Positions 27,519-35,015 of a stretch of 42,818 nucleotides of DNA are shown piece after piece (the first letter of the stretch is position 1; every line of letters starts with the position of its first letter). The position numbers and the translations under genes were made by a program. The DNA lies in NCBI GenBank assembly GCA_022837505.1, contig JALHFZ010000009.1, forward strand, positions 3,370-46,187. The letters run 5' to 3'. The notes below the pieces were generated by a model, which did not search any database, was not told the origin of the DNA, and saw only the letters and a program-made list of their open reading frames with translations. The stretch is from Synergistaceae bacterium (GTDB lineage: Bacteria > Synergistota > Synergistia > Synergistales > Aminobacteriaceae).

Positions 27519-29275
27519 CGTCTTCCTCTTTTCTCCATAAAAGCGTCCACCACGAGGACGCCCCTGACGTTGACGAAGAGGGGGTTGACGTCGAGGCGGC
27601 GGACCTCCCCTTCGCACCAGGCAAGGCGGGAAAAGGCCGAGAGGGCCCGGGCAAAAGCCTCGATGTCGAGGCGGTCCCGCCGCCAGCCTTCCAGAAGGAG
27701 GGGGTACCCCCGGGAGTCGCGGATCATGGAGTGCGCCTCCTCCTCGTCAAAGGGGGCCACCCGGAGCACACCGTCGGGGAGGATCTCCCGGTAGACTCCG
27801 GCAATTCCCATCTCCACCACCGGACCGAACCGTCTGTCCCGCCGCAATTCTATCCGCCACTCCGTTCCGCCCCGGATCATCTCCTGGATAAGCACCCCCT
27901 GGATTCTGGCCTTCGAATCGGCCAGACGGGCTTTCTCGAGGGTTCTCCCGTAGGCGTTTCTCACTTCTTCCTCGTTCTGCAGGTTCAAAGCGATGACCCG
28001 GGCCTCGCTTTTATGAAGTATGGAGGGGGACATGACCTTCATGGCCACGGGGTATCCGATTTCTTCGGCGGCAGCCTCTGCCTCCGGAAGGGACCGGCAG
28101 AGACGCTCCCTCGCTATGGGTATTCCGTATTTTCCGAGAAAAATTTTTGCGTCATATTCTGTGGGGTCTGCCGGAAGGGGGCATTTTGACACGTCAGGCC
28201 GCTCCCTCTCCCATTTCAGCAGGTCCTCCCGGGGCAGGGCCGCCAGTTTCAGGGCGGCAAGGGTGCGGCCGACCCCCGGTATGAAGGGAAGGGAGAGATC
28301 GGCCGCCCTCCTTTCGAGAGGGGGAGAGTCTTCAAGGGAGGTGAAGAGTATGTTTCCCCGTCCTTCCTGAGACGGCTTCGCCCCCTTGTGCGGAGGGGGT
28401 AGGGGGTGGTCTTCGAGAAAGGCCAGGGCGATCCGCCCCTCCTTCTCCTTCGCCTCCTCAAGGCCGGCATCCGCGACCCTCTGGCGGAGAAGGGCGCACC
28501 GCTCCCTGTCGGAGGACAGGAAGAAAAGCTTTTTCTCCCGCAGGCGCGTGGAAAGAGAAAAAGCGACGGCACTGTCGACTATCTCCCCCGGTTCGGAGAG
28601 AAGGGAGATGCCGTACTGCCGGTAGGCCGCTTCCTCCAGCCGCTCGTCTTCTTCACTTCGCGTGAGGGGGAGAAGGGCGACCCGCTTCCCCTCATGGGCG
28701 GCCCGGGCGGCGAAATCAAGGAGTTCCCGCCCTTTTTCAAGCCTTTCAAGGAGGAAGACAAAGAGAGAGGGGCGGCTGTCCCGGAGGAGGATGGCCTCCG
28801 CCGCCTCGAGGGGAGAATAGTCCCAGGCGGCGCCGAAGGAGAGGGCATAGAGAAAGGAGACATTGCGGCTTTTGGCCATGGCCATGGTCCTGAGAAAAAG
28901 GGATCCCCCCTCAGCGAGAAAGACGGTGTTTCCCACTCCTCCCGAGAGTGCCGGGGTCAAAATCCCCTCGCTCCGGGGTCCGATCAGGCGGACTCCCCTT
29001 CTCCTCGCTTCGGCGAGAAGGGAGGCCTGGGGGGTTTTCGGCCACCCCCTTCCGAGGATCACCCAGGGGATTTTATCCTCCAGGGCTTCATTGAAAAGGG
29101 AGGAGGCGGCGGCCCTGCTCTTCGCCCCGAGAAAGAGGGTATGGGGCATATCTCCTCCGGGGGGGGCGGGAGAAGAATATAAAGACGGCTCTATGGCGGA
29201 GAGTCCGAAGAGTTCGGAGCTGCACCCCCGGAAGCTGATTGTCCCCTCTCCGGGAAAAGGAGCGGTCTTCTCCAT
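27515..29275 (-). CDS. Degenerate ADP-forming acyl-CoA synthetase-like protein
   Basis: A 586-residue protein related to acetate:CoA ligase (ADP-forming), usually near 700 residues. The N-terminal CoA-binding domain is reduced but still recognisable (LIGPRSEGILTP). A ligase-CoA-like domain follows (GNTVFLAEGGSLFLRTMAMA, KRVALLPLTRSEE), but the segment that normally holds GARAAASHTGALAG with the phosphorylated histidine is missing: TRSEEDERLEEAAYRQYG joins directly. The C-terminal ATP-grasp domain (about 370-586) is well conserved: AKIFLGKYGIP, GYPVAMKVMSPSILHKS with the second histidine, GVLIQEM, FGPVVEMG and DVNPL. A proline-rich linker stands at about 305-325. It is in one operon with plsY (ATGA overlap). 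The ligation chemistry is probably changed; a regulatory or protein-acetylating role is possible. Confidence 0.75.
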   Translation of the reverse strand: MEKTAPFPGEGTISFRGCSSELFGLSAIEPSLYSSPAPPGGDMPHTLFLGAKSRAAASSLFNEALEDKIPWVILGRGWPKTPQASLLAEARRRGVRLIGPRSEGILTPALSGGVGNTVFLAEGGSLFLRTMAMAKSRNVSFLYALSFGAAWDYSPLEAAEAILLRDSRPSLFVFLLERLEKGRELLDFAARAAHEGKRVALLPLTRSEEDERLEEAAYRQYGISLLSEPGEIVDSAVAFSLSTRLREKKLFFLSSDRERCALLRQRVADAGLEEAKEKEGRIALAFLEDHPLPPPHKGAKPSQEGRGNILFTSLEDSPPLERRAADLSLPFIPGVGRTLAALKLAALPREDLLKWERERPDVSKCPLPADPTEYDAKIFLGKYGIPIARERLCRSLPEAEAAAEEIGYPVAMKVMSPSILHKSEARVIALNLQNEEEVRNAYGRTLEKARLADSKARIQGVLIQEMIRGGTEWRIELRRDRRFGPVVEMGIAGVYREILPDGVLRVAPFDEEEAHSMIRDSRGYPLLLEGWRRDRLDIEAFARALSAFSRLAWCEGEVRRLDVNPLFVNVRGVLVVDAFMEKRGRR

Positions 29276-29472
29276 GGCGTTTCCTCCTGGTCCCTCTCTT
29301 CTTGATGAGAGAGGGGGATTTAGTGATTAGAAGTGTATCAAAAAAAAAGGGTGAGGGGAAAGGGGGGAAGGTGTTTTTCCCCCTGTCGGAGCATTTTCGG
29401 AAAGGGAAATTTCCGAAGGGGAGAAGGAACGCCTTCCGCCGGGGGGGGAGATCCGGGGATCCCCCGGGAGAA
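29276..29472. other. Low-complexity intergenic stretch
   Basis: About 200 bases with A- and G-runs and one inverted repeat (TTCGGAAA/TTTCCGAA, 29396-29403 and 29410-29417). No gene is supported. The upstream region of the acyl-CoA synthetase-like gene lies here, but no clear promoter was found. Confidence 0.5.
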
Positions 29473-29506
29473 CAAAAAAAGGCCCCCTCCGTTTTGGAGA
29501 GAGCCT
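29473..29506 (-). terminator. Terminator of tRNA-Leu
   Basis: On the minus strand an imperfect AGGCTCTCTCC/GGAGGGGGCCT stem closes an AAAAC loop and is followed by seven T. Confidence 0.78.
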
Positions 29507-29516
29507 GTTTTTCAGA

Positions 29517-29603
29517 TGGTGCGGAGGGGGAGACTTGAACTCCCACAGCTTTGCGGCCACAAGGTCCTTAGCCTTGCGCGTCTACCAGTTCCGCCACCCC
29601 CGC
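29517..29603 (-). tRNA. tRNA-Leu(AAG)
   Basis: An 87-base class II tRNA with encoded CCA. Acceptor GCGGGGG pairs with CCTCCGC (one G:U), the D region GTGGCGGAACTGGTAGACGC is typical of leucine tRNAs, and a long variable arm is present. The anticodon stem CAAGG/CCTTG closes the seven-base loop CTAAGGA, so the anticodon reads AAG. Leucine identity is clear. A34 is unusual: most bacteria read CUU with GAG or UAG, and A34 is normally seen only in tRNA-Arg(ACG). A TadA-type deaminase would probably convert it to inosine. Confidence 0.93.
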
Positions 29604-29616
29604 ATGACCGACGGAT

Positions 29617-29645
29617 ATTATAATATCGCGGCCCTCCGGAGTCAA
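29617..29645 (-). promoter_or_regulatory. Promoter of tRNA-Leu
   Basis: TTGACT (29645-29640) and TATAAT (29622-29617) on the minus strand are 17 bases apart, 14 bases before the tRNA. Confidence 0.82.
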
Positions 29646-29667
29646 GGGCCGAAAGGGGAAGAAAAGG

Positions 29668-30015
29668 CTAAAATTCTCTTCTCTCTTTGATTCTGGCCGC
29701 CTTGCCGCTTCTCTTGCGCAGGTAGTAGAGCTTCGCCCGGCGCACTTTGCCGAGGCGCTTCACCTCGATCTCGCTGATGGAGGGGCAGTGAAGGGGAAAT
29801 ACCCGTTCGACCCCCACGCCGTTGGAGATCTTCCTCACGGTGAAGGTCTCGCTGAGTCCGCCATGTTTCCGGGCGATCACGACCCCCTCGAAAACCTGGA
29901 TGCGCTCCCGGGTTCCCTCCCGTACCTTAACGTGCACCCGGACTGTGTCTCCGGCGCGAAAGGCGGGGATCTCTTCCTTCAGATACTTTTTTTCCACAAG
30001 ACTCATGACGTCCAT
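29668..30015 (-). CDS. rplS: Ribosomal protein bL19
   Basis: A 115-residue large-subunit ribosomal protein located at the subunit interface. The family segments PAFRAGDTVRVHVKVREG, FEGVVIARK and RRAKLYYLR are present and the length is standard. ATG 30015 is placed about ten bases after GAGGAGG; a second in-frame ATG three codons later has a worse spacing. It is the last gene of the ffh-rpsP-rimM-trmD operon, 49 bases after trmD. Confidence 0.97.
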   Translation of the reverse strand: MDVMSLVEKKYLKEEIPAFRAGDTVRVHVKVREGTRERIQVFEGVVIARKHGGLSETFTVRKISNGVGVERVFPLHCPSISEIEVKRLGKVRRAKLYYLRKRSGKAARIKERREF

Positions 30016-30064
30016 TATGTCGTTTCCTCCTCAAGTCCGTTTCTTTAAAACTTATTTCCTTTAA

Positions 30065-31324
30065 TCAGCGCCATCCAAAAAACCGGTCGAAGACCACCCC
30101 TGCGGCGGTCCTGACGGAAAGATGGTTGTAGTCCTCAGCTCCTCCTGAAAGGGGCTGCAAAATCACGGAGCATTGCTCCAGTGCTTCTTCGTGAAGGCCC
30201 GATCCCGTTCCGAAGACGAAGAGGACCGGTTTTTTCTCTCTCAGGATCTTTCTTTTCGCCTCGAGCCAGTGAAAGGCCCCCTCCCGCTTTTTCGCGCTGG
30301 TGCCGATGATCAGGGGAGGTTCTTTTTCCCGTTTGGCGATCCATTCAATTGCCCGGGTAAGGGATGCTGCGGTCCTGAGGCGGGAGAAAGCCTCTTTTCT
30401 CGCGGGGTTTGCCTCCCCTCCCCCTCCCTCCGTCCAGTGGCGGGCCACGGTCTTCACAAGCTCTCTCTGCCCCGGAAGGGGGGTGGCCACTAGAAAACGG
30501 TCGATTCCGTAGGTTCTGCACGATCGGGCGATATCTGATAGGTCAAGACCTGTCACCGCCGCGGTGCTTTTCTCCCCCCGCCTGTCGAGGACGGGGTAAT
30601 GGACCAGGGCGGCGTAGACTCCCCGGGTGAGGTACGGCCGGATGTTCGCCCGGGCGATGAGGTCGCTCCGCCGGGAAAGGGTGCGCTCCGCTGCCGAGCT
30701 TCTGCGCCATTCTTCAATGAGGGCGGCGTTGCCGCTGAGAAGAACCTCCGGGACCTTCTCCCCCTCCCATTCGGCAGGACGGGTGAAGTGAGGGTGGTCG
30801 AGCATTCCGCGATAGAAGGAGTCCTCCACCACTGCCGATTCCTTTCCTATCACGCCGGGAACCAGCCTGGCCATGGCGTCGATGATGGCCATGGCGGGGA
30901 TCTCTCCCCCCGTCAGGACGAAGTCTCCGAGGGAGATCTCCCGGTCGACCCTGCGGGCAGTGAACCGTTCGTCCAGCCCCTCGTAATGGCCGCAGAGAAT
31001 GAGGACATGCCTCTGGGCCGCAAGGGTCTCCACAATCTCCTGGGAGAGGGGATCCCCCTGGGGAGAGGGGTAGACCACGTATCCGGGGCCTCCTTCCCTT
31101 TCAAGGGATACCAGGGCCTTCTCCATCACCTCGGGAAGAAGCACCATGCCCCCTCCTCCGCCGAAGGAATAATCATCCACCTGGCGATACCCTCCCGTAC
31201 CGAAGGAGCGAAGGTCAACCACGTCAACCCGTATCGTTCCCTTCTTCACCGCACGGCCGATCATGCTCGTGGAGAGAAAGTCGGCGAAGAACTCGGGGAA
31301 GGCGGTGAGGATCGTTACATGCAC
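30065..31324 (-). CDS. trmD: TrmD fused to a SAM-dependent RNA methyltransferase domain
   Basis: A 419-residue fusion. Residues 1 to about 235 are TrmD, which methylates G37 of tRNAs to prevent frameshifting: VTILTAFPEFF start, LCGHYEGLDERF and the knot loop GDFVLTGGEIPAMA with IIDAMARLVPGVIG. From about residue 240 a second domain begins (VYAALVHYPVLDRRGE) and continues with TGLDLSDIARSCRTYGIDRF, LFVFGTGSGLHEEAL and DYNHLSVRTAAGVVFDRFFG, matching the SpoU-like family PF09936, which in other bacteria is a separate gene next to trmD and rplS. TrmD alone is about 240 residues. The start is GTG 31324, overlapping rimM by ten bases. The target of the second domain is unknown. Confidence 0.93.
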   Translation of the reverse strand: MHVTILTAFPEFFADFLSTSMIGRAVKKGTIRVDVVDLRSFGTGGYRQVDDYSFGGGGGMVLLPEVMEKALVSLEREGGPGYVVYPSPQGDPLSQEIVETLAAQRHVLILCGHYEGLDERFTARRVDREISLGDFVLTGGEIPAMAIIDAMARLVPGVIGKESAVVEDSFYRGMLDHPHFTRPAEWEGEKVPEVLLSGNAALIEEWRRSSAAERTLSRRSDLIARANIRPYLTRGVYAALVHYPVLDRRGEKSTAAVTGLDLSDIARSCRTYGIDRFLVATPLPGQRELVKTVARHWTEGGGGEANPARKEAFSRLRTAASLTRAIEWIAKREKEPPLIIGTSAKKREGAFHWLEAKRKILREKKPVLFVFGTGSGLHEEALEQCSVILQPLSGGAEDYNHLSVRTAAGVVFDRFFGWR

Positions 31325-31851
31325 GTTTCCCAGAGACCTTCCATTAATGCGATGGATATCTTTCTTTTTTCAAGGTTCACTTCTGTGATGAATTCCCTCA
31401 CTGCCGGAATGTAGTGGTCCTTTCCGTTTTCGTCCCGGATGATGTAGATATCCTGCTCACCGGCGGAGACCACATCCCGGAGTGTTCCGAGGGTTTCTCC
31501 CGACTCCCCGTTCACGGCAGCCATTCCGATAAGATCGTCAATCCAGAACTCCCCTTCTTCAAGGGGATACCGCTCCTCGGGTTCGATTTCGATGAAGTTT
31601 CCCACAAAGCCTTCAGCCTCCGAGCGGGACGAAATTTCCTCCGTTTCCGCCACGATCAGCCCCTTGTGTTCGACCCTGCGGGCCGAAAGAAGGGTGAGCT
31701 CCCTGCGGAAAACCCCTTCATCGCTGAAGACGCGCATCTTTTCCATGGAGAGGAATCTCTCCGGCAGGTCTGTGAGGGCAAGGATCTTCAGCTCTCCCCG
31801 CACTCCCTGGGGTCCAAGGATCCGTCCGATGCGAACCCTATTCTTCCTCAC
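31315..31851 (-). CDS. rimM: 16S rRNA processing protein RimM
   Basis: A 178-residue 30S maturation factor that binds ribosomal protein uS19 and helps fold the 16S rRNA head. The N-terminal RimM domain shows VRIGRILGPQGVRGELK and the PRC-barrel domain follows (EGEFWIDDLIGM, DIYIIRDENGKDHYIPAV). The frame is open further upstream; the GTG at 31851 gives the standard start and lies within the last codons of khpA, an overlap of 14 bases that suggests coupled translation. It precedes trmD. Confidence 0.92.
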   Translation of the reverse strand: MRKNRVRIGRILGPQGVRGELKILALTDLPERFLSMEKMRVFSDEGVFRRELTLLSARRVEHKGLIVAETEEISSRSEAEGFVGNFIEIEPEERYPLEEGEFWIDDLIGMAAVNGESGETLGTLRDVVSAGEQDIYIIRDENGKDHYIPAVREFITEVNLEKRKISIALMEGLWETCM

Positions 31852-32086
31852 GGATATCCACGTCCACCCGTTCGTTTTCTTTAACGGCACCGGCCTTGGC
31901 GAGAAGGCGGATCGCGTTGATGGTCGCTCCCCGCTTGCCGATCACCCTTCCCACGTCCTCAGGGGCAACGCGGATCATAATCGATATAACGCCGCGGTCG
32001 TCGTTTTCTGCGGTGACCTGCACCTTGTCCGGATCGGTGACGAGCCGGCGGACGATGAAATCTACGAGTTCCCTGTAGTCAGCCAT
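31838..32086 (-). CDS. khpA: KH-domain RNA-binding protein KhpA
   Basis: An 82-residue protein consisting of one KH domain, with the motif GRVIGKRGATINAIR. KhpA binds RNA, often with KhpB, and affects cell division and envelope growth. The position between rpsP and rimM is the conserved one. The start is two bases after rpsP's stop, and the end overlaps rimM. Confidence 0.95.
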   Translation of the reverse strand: MADYRELVDFIVRRLVTDPDKVQVTAENDDRGVISIMIRVAPEDVGRVIGKRGATINAIRLLAKAGAVKENERVDVDIREEE

Positions 32087-32088
32087 GA

Positions 32089-32364
32089 CTATTCCACCGG
32101 CTTCTTTTCAGCCTCGAACTTTTCCCAGACCCCGGCTTTCCTGAGCAGCCCTCTGGCGGTGTCGGAAGCGGCGGCTCCGACCTTCAGCCAGTGCATAGCC
32201 CGCTCTTCATTCACCGTAATGGCTGCGGGGTCAGTCATGGGATCGTAGGTTCCGAGAAGTTCGATAAAACGGCCGTCTCGCGGGGCTCGTGAATCAGCCA
32301 CCACCAACCGGTAAAACGGGGCCTTTTTCCGTCCGTGACGGGCAAGGCGAATACGTACTGCCAT
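32089..32364 (-). CDS. rpsP: Ribosomal protein bS16
   Basis: A 91-residue small-subunit protein with the family start AVRIRLARHGRKKAPFYR and the LLGTYDPM segment. Its ATG follows AGGAGGT. The 81-base gap after ffh contains two small hairpins (GTCCG/CGGAC and TCGGC/GCCGA) without a T-run. Confidence 0.97.
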   Translation of the reverse strand: MAVRIRLARHGRKKAPFYRLVVADSRAPRDGRFIELLGTYDPMTDPAAITVNEERAMHWLKVGAAASDTARGLLRKAGVWEKFEAEKKPVE

Positions 32365-32445
32365 ATACCATACACCTCCTGAAATTTACCGGATCACGCC
32401 TCCTCGGCTCTGCCGATTCGGGCGGTCCGTGACCGGACTGCTTTG

Positions 32446-33798
32446 TTAAAACCGGAAGCCCCCTCCGCCTCCGAAGAGGCCCTTGGGAAGGCGGAATCCC
32501 TTCCCCTGCTTTCCGAACTGCTTCCAGAGTTTCCGCATCTGTTCATACTGGGCGAGGAGCTGGTTCACCATCTGGACGGATGTCCCGGAACCCTGGGCGA
32601 TCCTCCTCCTGCGGCTGCCCTTGATGATGGCCGGATCGCGCCGCTCGGCCCTTGTCATGGACTGGATGATGGCCTTCGACTGCCTCAGCCTGGAGGGGTC
32701 GAGGTCGTCGCTGCTGACCCCCTTCATCTTGCTCATTCCGGGGATCATGTCGAAGATCTTGCCCAGAGGGCCCATCTTTTCTATCTGTTCAAACTGGACG
32801 AGCAATTCTTCCAGGGTGAATTTCTTTGATTTGATGCTGTCGGCGATCTTGTCGGCGCCGCCGGAGTCGGCCATCTCCCGGATCTTCTCGGCGAGGCCCA
32901 TGACGTCCCCCATCCCCATGATCCGCTGGGCCATCCTCCGGGGGTCGAAGACCTCGAGAGCATCCGTAGCCTCTCCCACTCCGGCGAACTTCACGGGGAC
33001 CCCCGTGACCTGCCGGATGGCGAGGGCCGCTCCCCCCCGGGCATCGCCGTCAAGCTTCGTGAGGACGACTCCCGTCAGGGTGAGTTTTTCATGAAAGGCG
33101 GAGGCAACCTTCACGGCCTCCTGGCCGGTCATGGAGTCCACCACGAGGAGGACCTCCGTGGGGGGAAGAAGCTCTTTGATGGCTGAGAGCTCGTCCATGA
33201 GCTCTTCATCCATATGAAGCCGTCCCGCCGTATCGAGGAGAATCACATCGTTCAGGCGGTTTGAAGCGTGGGCAAGGGCACCCCTCACAACGGAGAGAAC
33301 ATCCTTCTCTCCCTCTGAGGGGCCGTAGAAGGCTATCTTCGACTGGGCCGCAAGAACCCGGAGCTGCTCTACTGCGGCAGGGCGCCTGAGGTCGCAGGCC
33401 ACCACAAGGGGGCTGTGGCTCCCGGCAAGACGGCGGGCGATCTTCACCGCGGTGGTGGTTTTTCCGCTTCCCTGCAGACCGGCCATGAGATAGACCGACG
33501 GAGGTTTTGAAGCGATCGTCAGGGGGACCGGGTCGGGCCCCATGAGGGCGGCAAGTTCCTCGTAGACGATGGCTGAGACCTGCTGCCCCGGAGTGATTGA
33601 GTCCAGGACATCCCGGCCTACGGCCCGTACCTTGATTGACTCCACAAGGGTCTTGACGACTTTGTAGTCCACGTCCGCCTCGAGCAGACCCCTGCGGACC
33701 TCCCGAAGGGCCGCTTCCACATCGCTTTCGGCGAGCTTTCCCCGTCCCTTCAGCTTGTCGAAGACGGCTTCGAATCGTTCACGGAGTGAATCGAACAT
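32446..33798 (-). CDS. ffh: Signal recognition particle protein Ffh
   Basis: A 450-residue GTPase that binds SRP RNA and signal sequences and delivers ribosomes to the membrane. The N domain is followed by the G domain with GLQGSGKTTT, DTAGRLHMD, TKLDGDARGGAAL and a GVGEATDALEVFD segment. The methionine-rich M domain covers about residues 330-440, including MIPGMSKMKG and the RNA-binding SGTSVQMVNQLL region. It ends with a phenylalanine/glycine-rich tail. It starts 18 bases after the ylxM stop. Confidence 0.97.
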   Translation of the reverse strand: MFDSLRERFEAVFDKLKGRGKLAESDVEAALREVRRGLLEADVDYKVVKTLVESIKVRAVGRDVLDSITPGQQVSAIVYEELAALMGPDPVPLTIASKPPSVYLMAGLQGSGKTTTAVKIARRLAGSHSPLVVACDLRRPAAVEQLRVLAAQSKIAFYGPSEGEKDVLSVVRGALAHASNRLNDVILLDTAGRLHMDEELMDELSAIKELLPPTEVLLVVDSMTGQEAVKVASAFHEKLTLTGVVLTKLDGDARGGAALAIRQVTGVPVKFAGVGEATDALEVFDPRRMAQRIMGMGDVMGLAEKIREMADSGGADKIADSIKSKKFTLEELLVQFEQIEKMGPLGKIFDMIPGMSKMKGVSSDDLDPSRLRQSKAIIQSMTRAERRDPAIIKGSRRRRIAQGSGTSVQMVNQLLAQYEQMRKLWKQFGKQGKGFRLPKGLFGGGGGFRF

Positions 33799-33816
33799 GA
33801 TTTTTCTCCTTCACTT

Positions 33817-34134
33817 TCAGTTCTTTTCCCGGGGGTCTCCCGTCGGGCGGATCTCCCTTCGAAGAAGGGCCAGATCGTTCTTCAGGGTGCTTTCCCGTTT
33901 GAAGAAACCAAGGAGCCCCTCGAGCTCTTCAAGGCGGTCCCGGCTGCGGGAAATGAGGTCAAAAACCGCCTGCCGGCTCGTCCCCATTTTCTCCGCCGTC
34001 TCGGCCAGGGAGAGATCGGAGAATGTGTGAAGCTCCCAGGCTTCCCTCTGTTTTTCCGTAAGAAGAGGGCTGTAGAGGTCATAGAGCTGATCTATATAGA
34101 TTCTCTTTGAAAAAAGCAGATCCGCCTTCCCCAC
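33817..34134 (-). CDS. ylxM: YlxM-like helix-turn-helix protein
   Basis: A 105-residue protein of the UPF0122/YlxM family, which stimulates SRP GTPase activity in Gram-positives and has a sigma-factor-like HTH. The visible pattern is RIYIDQLYDLYSPLLTEKQ, then SLAETAEKMGTSRQAVFDLI. The frame is open upstream, but GTG 34134 follows a GGAGGGGG site at six bases and gives the family start. It is the first gene of the operon, 20 bases from the predicted transcript start. Confidence 0.9.
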   Translation of the reverse strand: MGKADLLFSKRIYIDQLYDLYSPLLTEKQREAWELHTFSDLSLAETAEKMGTSRQAVFDLISRSRDRLEELEGLLGFFKRESTLKNDLALLRREIRPTGDPREKN

Positions 34135-34159
34135 GGAATACCCCCCTCCAGACAGAGGC

Positions 34160-34188
34160 ATTATAGCGGGGGGCCAAAAGGCTGTCAA
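34160..34188 (-). promoter_or_regulatory. Consensus promoter of the ylxM-ffh-rplS operon
   Basis: On the minus strand TTGACA (34188-34183) and TATAAT (34165-34160) are exactly 17 bases apart. The transcript would start near 34153, about 20 bases before the ylxM start. Confidence 0.9.
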
Positions 34189-34315
34189 GAGATTTTTCTT
34201 TACACCTGAAAACTTATATTTTTCCGCTGGACAAAGGGGGAGTTTCTTGCCATCATTACAGTGAACTCAAAGACTCTGGAAAAAGCCCTTACATTTTCTG
34301 CAGGGAGGAATCATT

Positions 34316-34972
34316 ATGACCGCAACCCCTTTCGATGAGGCCCGGAGAAAGCATCGGCAGATCCTCGGAGAGGCAGTGGTGAAAAATCTGTCATCCCGGG
34401 GGTTCGAAGCCCTCTACGTGCCGACAGCCGAAGAGGCCCTCAGGGAAGTCCTCCGGATAATACCGGAAGGAGCTTCCGTCGGAATTCCCGGAAGCGTCAC
34501 CATCCGCGAGATCGGCGCGCCGGAAAAACTGAGAGAGCGGGGGTGCACCGTTCTCCACCACTGGGATCCGGGGCTGACCCCCGAGGAGAGAACCCAGGCT
34601 CTGCAGGACGAACTTCTGGCTGAATACTACCTTACGGGGTCGAATGCCGTCACCCGGGACGGAATGCTCGTGAATATCGACGGCAACGGCAACCGGGTGA
34701 GCGGCATGGCCTGGGGAAAAAACACCCTCATCTTCGTTGCCGGAATGAACAAGGTGACCGCCACCGTGGACGAGGCAATATCCCGGGTCCGCAATACCGC
34801 GACGCCGCCCAACGCCCTCCGCCTTCATATAGATACGCCCTGCGCGAAAACCGGATACTGCATGGACTGTTCATCGGACGCACGGGTCTGCAAGGCCCTT
34901 CTGATCCTGGAGGGGGCCACGGGCGGAAGAAAAACCCATGTGATTCTCGTGGGAGAAGACCTCGGATTTTAA
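34316..34972 (+). CDS. LUD-domain protein (lactate-utilisation/DUF162-like)
   Basis: A 218-residue protein of the LUD family, whose members LutB and LutC take part in lactate oxidation with iron-sulfur partners. Segments ASVGIPGSVTIREIGAPEKL and LTGSNAVTRDGMLVNIDGNG are diagnostic for this fold, and CAKTGYCMDCSSDARVC adds four cysteines that could bind metal. Stand-alone LUD proteins of this size have no confirmed reaction. It has a GGGAGG site and lies 43 bases before the asparaginase-like gene, so the two are probably cotranscribed. Confidence 0.88.
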   Translation: MTATPFDEARRKHRQILGEAVVKNLSSRGFEALYVPTAEEALREVLRIIPEGASVGIPGSVTIREIGAPEKLRERGCTVLHHWDPGLTPEERTQALQDELLAEYYLTGSNAVTRDGMLVNIDGNGNRVSGMAWGKNTLIFVAGMNKVTATVDEAISRVRNTATPPNALRLHIDTPCAKTGYCMDCSSDARVCKALLILEGATGGRKTHVILVGEDLGF

Positions 34973-35015
34973 AAAAATCCGCAGGGAACGGATCTTCTGA
35001 AAAGGGGGAATATTC

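Noticed and set aside
32365..32445. Terminator between ffh and rpsP
   Set aside because: The two small hairpins have no following T-run, and the genes belong to a well-known operon.
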